Shown: in pieces, positions 47,301 through 55,234 of the stretch
How positions within the stretch are numbered: the first letter of the stretch is position 1
How the letters are laid out: each line of letters starts with the position of its first letter
Assembly (NCBI GenBank): GCA_029961685.1
Contig: JARWKL010000013.1
Location: 28,302,922-28,366,921 of the forward strand
Direction of reading: 5' to 3'
From: Aristolochia californica
Lineage: Eukaryota; Streptophyta; Magnoliopsida; Piperales; Aristolochiaceae
Length of the DNA stretch: 64,000 bases
The notes under the pieces: model-generated
Told to the model about the DNA's origin: nothing
Seen by the model: only the letters and a program-made list of their open reading frames with translations
Databases searched by the model: none
Program-made: the position numbers and the translations under genes

Positions 47301-50300
47301 TAAAGATCTATACTTTATCTTTCCAGTTTAGTTTTCTTTCAACTTCTTTTTCCTTTTCTTTTAAATGAATATCCCCTTTGCAGGAAGGGTGCAGGGGCCT
47401 GGTAAGGGGTGCTGAAAAGTTTGATGCTTCCAAAGGATTCAAGTTCTCAACCTATGCACACTGGTGGATTAAGCAGGCGGTTCGAAAGTCCCTCTCTGAT
47501 CAGTCTAGGACAATTCGTTTACCTGTAAGTTTCTGTCATCTAAACAATCCATGGTTTTATTTGTTTTTTTCAGTTTGACTCCTAGCAACCTTTTCGAATT
47601 AAAACTGCCGCACTAGTCAAAGTTTTGTGATTTCATGCCACTTTTTTGTTTTGAATGAAAGGAGATTTTATTCCAGTAAACAATAGATTATAAAAAGGCA
47701 AGCTCAATTAGCACTCCCCTAGCAACAAGAGATTGGAAGGAGGCTCCTTACTTGGCTAGCGAGTCTGCAAAATCATTTGTTGATCTTGGAAAATGGGACC
47801 TGTCACAATTTAGAAAAGATAAAATGTCAACAATTTCATGGAAGACGGGCCAATGTTGCCAAGGGGGGTCAGCAAGGCTGGAGCACCATCTGGTTACGAC
47901 TTTGGAGTCTTATTCAATAATAAGAGCCCCGCTGAGGTGATCATGGAAAACAATGAGCCGTTGGAGAAGGGCTGTTAGAGTCGGTATCCCCATTTGGTCA
48001 GAATAGGTGATGAGAGCTGTGCCAACAGAGTCTCGAATGACTCCCCCAAAGCCAGTGATACTCGGGTTGCCTTGCGCCTGCAATCAAAATTGAGTTTAAA
48101 AGTTCCAGCAGTAGGAGGTATCCAAACTTCAATAGAATGAGGACAAGGGAGGCGGACATGCAAGCCATAAAACGCCAGTTGATTCGAAGGGGGAGTCTCT
48201 CATGCTGGCGAACTCTGTTTGTGTATGGAGCTATGAGGATACATGCCCAATGATGCGGTTGGAGACATCTTCGCCACTTCTGAATTTGCAATTGAATCTT
48301 CTATTGTTCCTCTCCTTCCAGATACCCCATGGGATATGAGCTAAGCAGGCTGAGAGAATGATTTTTCCTAGTTTTGGGATGTGGGTACCGAGAATCATTT
48401 TGCATGTTCCAAAAAGATCATTAGGAAGGCAGAGCTGGAGGCCAATATGGTTGAGAAGGTGTGTCCAAACTCTCCAAGAATAGGGGCAGTAGAGTAGGAG
48501 ATGGGGGTCTATTTCATCAGTGCTATTGCAATGAGGGCAATGTATACAGGGGGCAAGAGTATCCCTCTTCCTCAAACTATCCACCATTAAAGTTTTGTTG
48601 AAAAGAGCACACCAAAGGAAGAAACAGACCTTTAATGGGCCAGATAGACCCCAGGCAGTAGCGGCTCCATGTGGTTCGGAATTTCTTGTCCAGCCATTAA
48701 GGGCATCGTAGGCTGAGGCAATTGAAAAAATGCCACTGTCATCTTGTTTCCATACGATCATGTCCTGGGGATGGTTACGGATTCTAGTTGGTTGAAATTC
48801 TTCTTAGAGATTGGAGACTAGCTGAGCCTTGGAGTCCAGGTTTTATCCCCATCGGAATTGAAACTTCCAACAAGCATTGGGATTCCAGGTTTTAGCAACA
48901 AAGGCAGTTTGGCCAACTCATCAAAGTGTCATATCTGTTGCAAAGGGGGGCCATTGTCAGTCCACTAGTCATTCCTGAAGTGGTAAATCAGAATGTGGGA
49001 AATGACCAAAATGCCCCTGAACTGGTATTTTAACAATGTTGATCATTGCATCCCTTCTCTCGTAGCCTGGGGTATCCTTTCAAATGAATATTTAAAGCTC
49101 AACCTTGATAACAACTGATGGGGTAATCTCAGCTTGGCTGGTGGTGGTGTAGTAAGAGACTCTTCTGTTAATGTTCTTTTTGTTTACTTTGCCCATTTTG
49201 GTTAGTGTGATGCAACGATTTCAGAATTGAGAGTCTTGTTCTAGGACCTTCAACTCGTTATGGATGGATTCACCACCCCTCTCATTGTTGAGGGAGACTC
49301 TGTTGTTGTCATCTGCTAGGGTATTGAAGGCAAGAATCGCCCGGTGTCTTTTTTATGTATTTTGATTAAATTGAAGTTGTAATGCTGACCATCTCTTGGT
49401 AAGACAACCCAAGGTGAGCCAATAGCGTGGGGGACACATTGGCTAGGGAAAGAGTCACCTGGCATACCTCATTGTTGGCTCCTCCTTCCCGTTTTGTTTT
49501 TCATTCTTTATATTTAGCTTTTCCTTTTCTTTGCATGTAATGGACTGCTTGTCTTTGTATTTAGCTTTTCCTTTTCCTTGCATGTAATGGACTGCTTGTA
49601 CTTCCTCCCCCGGAAGCTTCTTTCTTAATGAATCTTTTCTTCTCATTGTCATATAACAAAAGAAAAGACAACATACTGGCCCTGAGACTGCCTAGACAAT
49701 AGATCATGTTTTATCTCTTATCAGATCACCAAGACCCACAGAGTCGCAATTGCAAAATGAGTTTCGTCTGAGCCACTCATCCACTGGGAGGGCCCAAGTG
49801 GATATAGATGGAGTCACCTGGTTAACTCATAATGGTTTTCCAATGGCTCTGGGTGAGTGAGCTGAGGGAAGGTATCTTTTGGAGAAAGCTTGCCCAGAAG
49901 AGGGTAGTGTGCTGGATTGTCTCATTTACATTCCCCAGAGGTCTTGCCATGCTCATTTTAGGTAGTAGTCTTGTGTGGTTCAACAAGGCCAGAGAATGTG
50001 GCAGGAAAACATAGGCTAATCACAAACTGAGAAACTGGATGGACAATGAACAAGTATAGGCTTTATAGATTCCTAAACTTCCCCCCAAAATTTGCATAAG
50101 CTGTTTATTACCTGGTAACTCTTACTTGGTTCACTACAGGTGAGAGCTTTTTCACTTGCTGCTCTCTGCAGTGCTTTCGAAGTGCTAAGAAGTTTCCATA
50201 CCTTAAAGATGTCTGTTGATGCCACCGACTGAAGCTTGGCCTGCATCTCATGCAAGGGTTCGCAGACAATTGCCTGAATATGTTGGACTCCGTATAGGTC

Positions 50301-51268
50301 TATCCCGACCTAAGTTTTCAATAGAGCAAGCAGGGTTGACAAATTCACCTCGTCCATCATTAAGAGCCCTCCTGAAATTGATGTTACAGCTTGTATTGTG
50401 ATCCCAACCACTTCTTTTGCACTTGAAAGAGAAGCCCATAATACACACACAAACACATTTAAAATCAGTATGTAGTTCTCTGCTTGAGGCAAATTTTACT
50501 AATGATGAAGGAGAGATACAAGTTGAGGGAGAAAACAATCCCTTTTAACATCAAACAAATTAATAGAGATCATATGGTCAGAGTCTCCTAGACTCTTGCA
50601 TCACAGATTTGTTTCATCAAATGGATACTTCTGGGTAAATGGGCATTTTTGTTTCTTGTTCTTCCCTTCCCCACCTAAATATTTTCTTGCTTTCAACAGT
50701 TTTACATGGTTGAGGCAACATATCGAGTAAAGGAGGCCAGGAAGCAATTGTACAGCGAGAATGGAAGACATCCTGACAATCAAGAAATTGCGGAGGCAAC
50801 AGGTTTATCAATGAAAAGGCTTACTGCTGTGCTTCTGACTCCCAAAGCTCCATGGTCACTAGATCAGAAAATTGGGATCAACCAGAATCTAAAACCATCA
50901 GTAGGCATTCCTTTCTTAACAGTTTTCATCAAGGCTGTGTGCTTGTTATTTTTATTTTCTCATTCGTTTAAGTGTGTTTCTTCCAGGAAGTCATTGCGGA
51001 CCCAGATGCTGAAACTACTGAAGGTTTGTTGATCAAGCAGTTCATGAAGCAAGATCTGGATAAGGTTCTAGACAGTCTAAATCCAAGAGAGAAACAGGTG
51101 ATTAGGTGGAGATTTGGATTGGAGGATGGGCGGATGAAAACACTTCAAGAGATTGGAGAGTTGATGGGTGTCAGTAGAGAAAGAATCCGGCAGATAGAAT
51201 CTTGTGCCTTTCGAAAACTCAAGAATAAGAAGAGAACCAAAAATCTAAGACAGTATGTTCTTTCATGA
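23216..51268 (+). CDS. SIG2: Plastid RNA polymerase sigma factor SIG2 (sigB), 7 exons, 578 aa
   Basis: Exons: 23216-23300, 27887-28053, 33716-34345, 46917-47147, 47384-47524, 50700-50900, 50987-51268. The sum is 1737 nt with frame kept at all six junctions. The N-terminus [13 protein letters not shown] matches the plastid-targeted start of SIG2 proteins. An Ala-rich helix ([23 protein letters not shown]) follows. Sigma regions run through exons 3-7: region 1.2 ([15 protein letters not shown]), region 2 ([20 protein letters not shown] to [16 protein letters not shown]), region 3 ([20 protein letters not shown]) and region 4 ([39 protein letters not shown]). SIG2 directs plastid-encoded polymerase to promoters of several plastid tRNA genes, including trnE, and so affects tetrapyrrole synthesis (known in Arabidopsis). 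The 28-kb span comes from introns of 4.6, 5.7, 12.6 and 3.2 kb filled with retroelements. Confidence 0.96.
23301..24354. other. First part of SIG2 intron 1, no recognised element
   Basis: Some short open frames (for example 23437-23685) exist, but none matches a family I know and none splices in frame into SIG2. 23980-24350 is AT-rich. Confidence 0.5.
24355..24720 (-). mobile_element. LINE 3' end fragment (RNase H)
   Basis: The minus strand reads [30 protein letters not shown], then IPRSANHLA, ending in a T-rich (poly(A) complement) stretch at 24360-24380. It is closely related to the plus-strand fragment at 44225-44621. It lies in SIG2 intron 1, antisense. Confidence 0.85.
24755..27120 (-). 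mobile_element. 5'-truncated LINE, relative of LINE X
   Basis: On the minus strand it runs from [14 protein letters not shown] and [13 protein letters not shown] (RT) through YADD (26823-26834) and zf-RVT to RNase H ([37 protein letters not shown]). The 3' end (24755) has the same CACATTTCATAAAAAA terminus as LINE X. Frameshifts and stops are common. It lies in SIG2 intron 1, antisense. Confidence 0.85.
27121..27886. other. Last part of SIG2 intron 1
   Basis: AT-rich with the polypyrimidine tract and branch region before exon 2. No element recognised. Confidence 0.5.
27887..28053 (+). CDS. SIG2: SIG2 exon 2
   Basis: The acceptor is AATCTGCAG|CA and the donor GCGAAG|GTGTGA. It encodes [16 protein letters not shown] up to [11 protein letters not shown], aligning with the low-conservation region of SIG2 before the Ala-rich helix. 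It has no ATG in frame, so simple ORF calling misses it. Confidence 0.85.
28545..32955 (+). mobile_element. Longest LINE copy (ORF1 tail, endonuclease, RT, RNase H), dead
   Basis: 28548-28900 resembles the proline-rich ORF1 end. 29187 onward is the L1-type endonuclease ([33 protein letters not shown] after a frameshift; [17 protein letters not shown]). The RT has [16 protein letters not shown] (30514), PISLVSGTY and [13 protein letters not shown], and the catalytic box mutated to FADH (31193-31204) in place of FADD/YADD. The zf-RVT is missing, replaced by an unrelated insert near 32041-32369. RNase H follows ([32 protein letters not shown]) and the 3' end is at about 32940-32955. It lies in SIG2 intron 2, in sense orientation. 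Confidence 0.88.
32041..32369. repeat. Unidentified insert flanked by 22-bp perfect direct repeats
   Basis: The 22-bp word starting AGAGCATCATCCCTTGGC occurs at 32041-32062 and 32348-32369. The 285 bp between them begins purine-rich (GAGAAGAGGGAAAAAAGAAG), contains a donor-like GAG|GTAAGTTC and matches no LINE box. It has no TG..CA LTR ends and no poly(A). It is either a retroinsertion with a long TSD or a captured host fragment. Confidence 0.7.
33089..33149 (+). mobile_element. Poly(A)-only retroinsertion flanked by a target duplication
   Basis: A pure A run (33111-33129, 19 A plus the shared A of the repeat) lies between two copies of ACAAGGGAATAGGGGTSAATT-like sequence (about 20 bp, one C/G mismatch) at 33090-33110 and 33129-33149. 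No element body lies between tail and target. Confidence 0.8.
33330..33531 (-). mobile_element. Remnant LTR with primer-binding site (Copia-like)
   Basis: On the minus strand the block begins TGTTGGAGTATAACAGG and ends ..CATCTTGACA. It is followed directly by TGGTCTCAGAGC, one base from the initiator tRNA-Met site, then about 180 bp of internal sequence before the poly(A)-only insertion. No second LTR or TSD is seen. Confidence 0.6.
33716..34345 (+). CDS. SIG2: SIG2 exon 3
   Basis: 210 codons from [14 protein letters not shown] to the region 1.2 start ELSAGIQ|GTGTTG. The acceptor is a tandem CAGCAG, so a one-codon NAGNAG choice (33716 or 33719) is possible. It contains the Ala-rich helix and a basic [10 protein letters not shown] segment. 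Confidence 0.93.
34346..35364. other. Start of SIG2 intron 3, no recognised element
   Basis: AT-rich. It contains at 34988-35032 the source copy of a 44-bp word that reappears as filler at 35734-35778. A degenerate T-rich stretch lies at 35068-35100. Confidence 0.55.
37804..38276 (-). mobile_element. Cassandra TRIM with 5S rRNA-like sequence in both LTRs
   Basis: The LTRs are 37804-38004 and 38079-38276 (TGTTAAAGTCC...CTCTGACA). The site complementary to initiator tRNA-Met (GCTCTGATACCA) is at 38067-38078 beside the right LTR, and a purine tract (GGGTGAGGTGGG on minus) is at the other border, so it reads on the minus strand. Each LTR contains, on the minus strand, CTCCGAAGTTAAGC then GCTTGGGCAAGAG (box A area) and AGGATGGGTGACC (box C) of 5S rRNA. 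This is the hallmark of Cassandra, at about 38101-38171 and 37826-37894. The TSD is imperfect (TCATT/TCATC). It splits the LINE RT at ..HCWPMM/NDPSGC... Confidence 0.95.
39039..39490 (+). mobile_element. Solo LTR with perfect 5-bp TSD
   Basis: The 452-bp block begins TGTTAAG and ends CCTAACA, flanked by CTGCT at 39034-39038 and 39491-39495. The orientation is set only by the 3' part, which resembles plant Copia LTR ends (rich in T with a CTTGTGTTTTTCG-like polyadenylation area). It interrupts the EN-RT linker of the surrounding LINE. Confidence 0.88.
39826..41222 (+). mobile_element. LINE 3' half (zf-RVT and RNase H)
   Basis: Starts [20 protein letters not shown], then zf-RVT ([21 protein letters not shown]) and RNase H ([49 protein letters not shown]). 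Frameshifts occur near 40240 and 40410-40580. It ends TTGAAATAAAATCATCAT at about 41222. Confidence 0.85.
41223..43215 (+). mobile_element. LINE 3' half, near-identical twin of LINE Y
   Basis: The RT end begins at FADD (41251-41262) with [17 protein letters not shown] and YLGLPLF. An internal deletion joins near 41985 to zf-RVT ([28 protein letters not shown]) and RNase H ([23 protein letters not shown]). From 41990 to the tail it matches 11736-12935 almost base for base. The 3' tail is A-rich (43231-43240 and 43269-43277), with a further ATAAAATCATCACC copy between. Confidence 0.85.
43278..44190 (-). mobile_element. LINE ORF1-like fragment
   Basis: On the minus strand [33 protein letters not shown] (in two frames) parallels [15 protein letters not shown] of the LINE at 7249. 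It is followed by proline-rich sequence and a DUF4283-like box ([20 protein letters not shown]). No RT follows. Confidence 0.7.
44225..44621 (+). mobile_element. LINE 3' end (RNase H) with poly(A)
   Basis: Encodes [34 protein letters not shown] and [25 protein letters not shown]. It ends with 19 A at 44603-44621. Confidence 0.85.
44961..45332 (-). mobile_element. Possible solo LTR
   Basis: 372 bp beginning TGTTGGGG and ending TTCAACA on plus, with 4 of 5 matching flanking bases (GGATG/GGGTG). The minus strand has the pyrimidine-rich, TCTCTCT-containing 3' part common in Copia LTRs. Borders are uncertain. Confidence 0.45.
45611..45920. mobile_element. hAT-like MITE
   Basis: Terminal inverted repeats TAGGGGTGGGCA (45611-45622) and its complement (45909-45920). 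The interior of about 285 bp is GC-rich, with repeated CAGGTT/GGGTTGGGG words. The flanking 8 bp are CTTATGAT and TTTGTGAT (6 of 8 match), the TSD length of hAT elements. No transposase. It lies inside a LINE RNase H fragment. Confidence 0.75.
46199..46402 (-). mobile_element. Cassandra solo LTR with perfect TSD
   Basis: 204 bp, TGTCAAAGTCC...CTCTGACA, of the same family as 37804-38276, flanked by GAGTT at 46194-46198 and 46403-46407. The 5S-like part (minus strand, about 46221-46291) keeps box C (AGGATGGGTGACC) and box A sequence but has a 4-bp insertion between them. Confidence 0.93.
46917..47147 (+). CDS. SIG2: SIG2 exon 4
   Basis: 77 codons, [15 protein letters not shown] to GMNLQDLVQ. 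It covers the rest of region 1.2 and regions 2.1-2.2. The acceptor is CTGATCAG and the donor CAG|GTTTCT. Confidence 0.95.
47384..47524 (+). CDS. SIG2: SIG2 exon 5
   Basis: 47 codons, [14 protein letters not shown] to SRTIRLP, with the -10-recognising region 2.3-2.4 ([16 protein letters not shown]). The donor is CCT|GTAAGT. Confidence 0.96.
47640..48790 (-). mobile_element. LINE 3' half (zf-RVT and RNase H)
   Basis: The minus strand reads [58 protein letters not shown] and [21 protein letters not shown], then decayed RNase H to a T-rich end at 47640. It lies in SIG2 intron 5, antisense. Confidence 0.85.
49070..49650 (+). mobile_element. LINE RNase H fragment
   Basis: [18 protein letters not shown] and [12 protein letters not shown] boxes with stops, and a 3' end of the LINE type (CTTAATGAATCTTTTC) at about 49640. 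A 27-bp-scale direct repeat (TTAGCTTTTCCTTTTC, TTGCATGTAATGGACTGC) occurs near 49515-49590. It lies in SIG2 intron 5, sense. Confidence 0.7.
49651..50699. other. Rest of SIG2 intron 5
   Basis: No recognised element. It ends with the pyrimidine-rich tract before exon 6. Confidence 0.5.
50700..50900 (+). CDS. SIG2: SIG2 exon 6
   Basis: 67 codons, [15 protein letters not shown] to INQNLKPS, covering region 3. The acceptor is TTTCAACAG and the donor TCA|GTAGGC. Confidence 0.95.
50987..51268 (+). CDS. SIG2: SIG2 exon 7
   Basis: 93 codons plus [13 protein letters not shown] leads to region 4 with the helix-turn-helix [23 protein letters not shown] for -35 recognition. It ends in QYVLS. Confidence 0.96.
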   Translation, partial: EVIADPDAETTEGLLIKQFMKQDLDKVLDSLNPREKQVIRWRFGLEDGRMKTLQEIGELMGVSRERIRQIESCAFRKLKNKKRTKNLRQYVLS

Positions 51269-52139
51269 GAAGGGCCTAGTTTTAACAAGGTTGCCTTCTC
51301 TTTTCCTGTCCTTTGGCCCATGCTTGTTTCCTAATCCATTGTTTCTTCCTTTAGTCTTGTAAAGCATATTTGTTGTGTTCCAAATCTGCTGGACGGTGAA
51401 TTGCATTTCATTCAGTGAGAGCAGCTGGTTAAGGAACTCTAAGATCCTTCAACTGTGATTTGTTTGTTCTCACTTCCTTCAATTTCTTGTGCATAGTTAA
51501 TCATAGAGCAATCGTTGACAGTTTATTTGCTTTTTTAGTTTGCGTTAGACTATCGATCAGAGACACCAGGTTTTGACGTATTGATTCCGCTGCTGGAATG
51601 AGAATCACGATAAAGGTTTTGCAATGAAATATCTACTGCAGGATGTTGTTTCTTTACAATATTCACTTACAGTGGGATGCCGTGACTGATCTTCTTCTTT
51701 AAGATTGGTTTAGAGATTATGTGTTCATACAAGTAGAAGATAACTCTCTTCAGAATGTAATAAGGCTTGATTCTGTTATATTAAATGCTCAGAAAACTCT
51801 TCTTGACTCTGTCACCACCTTCATGAAAATGCAAACTTGTGTGAAAGCTGATGAGTGAGGTACATAGCGTCAAGATGAGGCTCACATACAAGCGAGTTAA
51901 GGAACACAAATTCTAGGCAGATGCTGATCTGCCTAAGCTCCCATTCCTGTACCCCTCTTTTGCTTTCTTGGTAGGATTCTGTAACCCAGTTGAAGGAAGT
52001 CTTTTGGTGACTTCGTTTGTTCTTTTATTTTTTTGAGATATTATTATTAATATTGTTGGTCATTTTTAATCATTAGATTCTCAGTTGAAATGGTCCTTTT
52101 TTTCTGGGCGAGACGGCTTGAGTCAGGTGTCTCACCCAT
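51269..52139. other. Convergent intergenic region: 3' UTRs of SIG2 and the ABCG gene
   Basis: 871 bp between the SIG2 TGA and the ABCG TAG on opposite strands. It holds the 3' UTRs. No ORF or element seen. Confidence 0.7.
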
Positions 52140-55026
52140 CTACCTGTGCTTCACCCGATGCAGCGCCAAGTAGGCAATGAGACGATAGCCGACCAACATC
52201 AGCGCCATGATGCCAACATCTACCCAGAGGTGAGAGAGACCCACGGCTTTGACTGCCGGAAAATCCACCACTTTGCATTTGATTCTTCCTCCATTTGAAC
52301 AGTCATAGTAATCGTGCTTCGTAAATTGTACTCCGAGAAGCAGCTTGAAGCAGTAAAAACTGTAGCTCAAGTACTTCAACCAGACGATGAAAGCAGGGAT
52401 GTCCTGCACGTAGTAACCCCCTGCAATGAGGAAGACTAGAGTGGTGACAGAGGCCAAGGTGGTCGACTGCTTGATGTCCATAAGGATGGCTCCAATGGCA
52501 AGACCGAGGCTCTGGGATACGAGGACATTGTAGAGGACGACAAGGAGAGAGAGGATGAAGGTGGTAGGGTCGGGCTTGAGTCCTCCCATCCAGTAGATAA
52601 TGAATACAAAAGCCGTAGGGAGTGCAAGCTCCATTGGAAGATCCCCCACAGTCCGGGCGAAGTAGTAGGATGAGAGGCGGTACATACCAGAGGACCGTTC
52701 CTTGATGAGCATCGATCGTTCTTGGGGAAACGTGAAGACCGCATTGTACAATGGGAAGAATCCCCAGAAGACGGAGAAGAAGAATAGAAGGGCTATCTGG
52801 GTAAGAAATGAACAGCTAAGAATCAGTGAATGAATGGTGTTGGTTGTAAATAGTAAAATAGAGTAATAGAGTAGCTTCCTTACTCGATCTTGGATATGAG
52901 AGGGAGGCGTGCGCCACCACAAGAGACCGCCCAGAAAAGCAACGCTGATGACTTGGAAGATCCTGAGCCTGTTGAAGGCTTCGTACCTCCGCTCTTTCAT
53001 CCCTCTCCTGAGCAGAACCGTAAACTGCTGCCACCAGCTCGTGCTCCATTGCTCCATTCTCGCCTTTTGGTCCCCTGGTTGATACCAATGGACAATTCAT
53101 CAGCATTGCCGTTCGCAGCATATGTATCGTCTCCTCATATGGTAGAACAATAAGGATGTCAGCACTTACTCAGATGAGTTTCTCTTGCGCAATTATAGCT
53201 GTTAGGATCCGGACCGCAGAGGTCAGCCTTCAATCTTGTAGCAATGTTTTTGTCATAGGCAGAGACAACGAGTTCCTTAACCGTTCTCTTCTCCCTTTCT
53301 GAAAAGCTCGCATGGGAATTGCCTAGCTCCGCTGTGGCAACTTGAAAATCGGGTGCGATCCCTGCATTTCATATTCCACATTTTGATCAGGTTAGACATG
53401 CGCTGCTAGGGACAATAGATTAGACGGAAATCATGGTGATCCATTCTACAGCTAATCAGAGGGAATCTGCTCATGAGACCCGACTCATTCCTCTCACACG
53501 AAAGGTTCTATTCCGTGATAGGGGTCCGGAGTAGGCGTACTGTGTTTCTGCCTGTAACAGATCTTGGGCAGCTAACGGGAGATAATTTTAGTACTCCGAT
53601 TCCCAGGTGTAGTAGAGGATCAGGTTAGAATTTTCTGTAGCAGCAGATTCTAGCTTGGAGAGAGTGACAACGAACAATGCTTTTATATTCAATAAGAAGC
53701 TGACCTTTATCAATAGATAAAAATAAAATTGTCATAGTTCCTAGACCTCAAACTAAATTTCTCTGGGTAATAGATTAAATTCCGAAAGGAGCAAGAGGCA
53801 AAGAGTGGACGTTCATTCTGTTGCAGTGTGGACAGTCTGTGGTGTGTGGATACGTACCGTTGGCCAAGTCGAGCATGAGATCAGCTGGGTTGACGGTGAC
53901 AGAGGTAGGAAAACCAATAGAGGCGAAATAATCCACGGCCGCGGAAGCCTTGCCATGGTAGATGGGGCATCCACCGGAAAGGAGGACGGCCTTGTCGAAC
54001 ATGTGGAAGAGGCGGCTGGATGGCTGGTGAATGGTGGTTACCACGGTGCGGCCGACACTGGCGAGCTTCTTCACTATTGTTATTATTCTCAGCGCCGTTG
54101 TGGAGTCCAAGCCGGAAGTGGGCTCGTCCAGCAGCAGGAGGCTCGGGTTGAGCAGCAACTCCTGGCCGATGCTCACCCTCTTCTTCTCTCCTCCAGAGAT
54201 TCCTCGAAAGAGGGGTCCGCCTATCATGCTGTTCCTGCAATGATTCAGGCCCAACTCGTGTATCACCCCTTCTGCGTGCTCCATTTTCTCTACTTGGGTC
54301 AGGCTATTTGGCAACCTGAGCAAAGCTGTGAATACGAGGGTCTCACTGACGGTCAGGTGTGGGTAGAGCACATCCTCCTGGGCCACGAACCCTGTCCGTC
54401 TCTTCATGGCGCTAGAGAACGGTTGCCCGTTGTAGGTGATCTTTCCCGACAGTTTCCCACCGAGCCTTCCACCCAGTGCTGTGAGGAGGGTAGTCTTGCC
54501 GCTCCCTGAAGGACCCAGCATAGCCAATATTTCGCCGGGGCATACCAATCCAGTTATCCCATTCAGTATGGTCTTCTCGCTTGAAGAGTTCCTATCACCG
54601 ACGGAGCACCACCACCTTATTTGGTTTCCAGTTTTCACTTTGTACACCACTTCCTCGAACTGAGAACAAACACCCAATCAGGTACAAGAACACAAGGAAG
54701 TAAACGAGAGGAAGAAAATTCCTCAAAAAAAAAAGTAAATAGAGAAGACAAAAAGATATGTATCATCACTGCTAGGATTGTGCTCGTCAGTTAATTAACT
54801 AGATAGATGAGGAGATATTTTAGTGTGAATATGGGTGATCAGGGGAAAGTGAGAGCAATAAGAGATGACTTATGGGGGGGGTGGACTGAAAACCAACCTT
54901 GAGTGTCACGGGGAAGCTGGCTAGACGACGTAGAGCAGCAGAAGATGGATTCAAGTGGGTTGCCGTAGTAGCAGTCGTGGCTGGGTATGCAATGACAGTG
55001 TCGGTACTTGCAGTGGCTTCGGCCAT
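52140..55026 (-). CDS. ABCG14: ABC transporter G family half-transporter, ABCG14-like, 656 aa
   Basis: Exons, 5' to 3': 55026-54898, 54659-53858, 53361-53170, 53074-52884, 52796-52140. The sum is 1971 nt, all in frame. The start ATG has an ideal ACCATGGCC context. The nucleotide-binding domain has Walker [10 protein letters not shown] (92-100), Q-loop near Gln137, signature SGGEKKR (198-204), Walker B LLLLDEP (217-223) and switch His253. The ABC2-type membrane domain occupies about residues 390-656 with [37 protein letters not shown] and [12 protein letters not shown], ending in ALHRVKHR. Similarity is highest to Arabidopsis ABCG14, a plasma-membrane cytokinin exporter needed for root-to-shoot transport. 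A close paralogue of the same clade is the main alternative. An AG microsatellite lies in the 5' flank. Confidence 0.93.
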
Positions 55027-55212
55027 GGTCGTCTCCGTGCTGATCACGAGACTCTTTATGGTTGTGCTCAGGAGCAGCAACCGCAGAAGCAGTTGGTTGG
55101 AGAGAGGAGGTGTTTAGTAGTACTCCAAAGAAAGAGACAGAGGGGAAGACCGAAGACGGAAGAGTTTTCGAGTTAAGGCCTAAAGGCTTTGGTTCTGATT
55201 GAGTGACCCATT

Positions 55213-55234
55213 AGAGAGAGAGAGAGAGAGAGAG
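55213..55234. repeat. (AG)n microsatellite in the ABCG14-like 5' flank
   Basis: About 11 AG units, roughly 190 bp upstream of the start codon. This is a common 5' UTR/promoter GA repeat in plants. Confidence 0.95.

Noticed and set aside
53805..54509. 234-aa plus-strand ORF opposite the ABCG gene
   Set aside because: Shadow of the strongly coding ABCG nucleotide-binding domain on the other strand.
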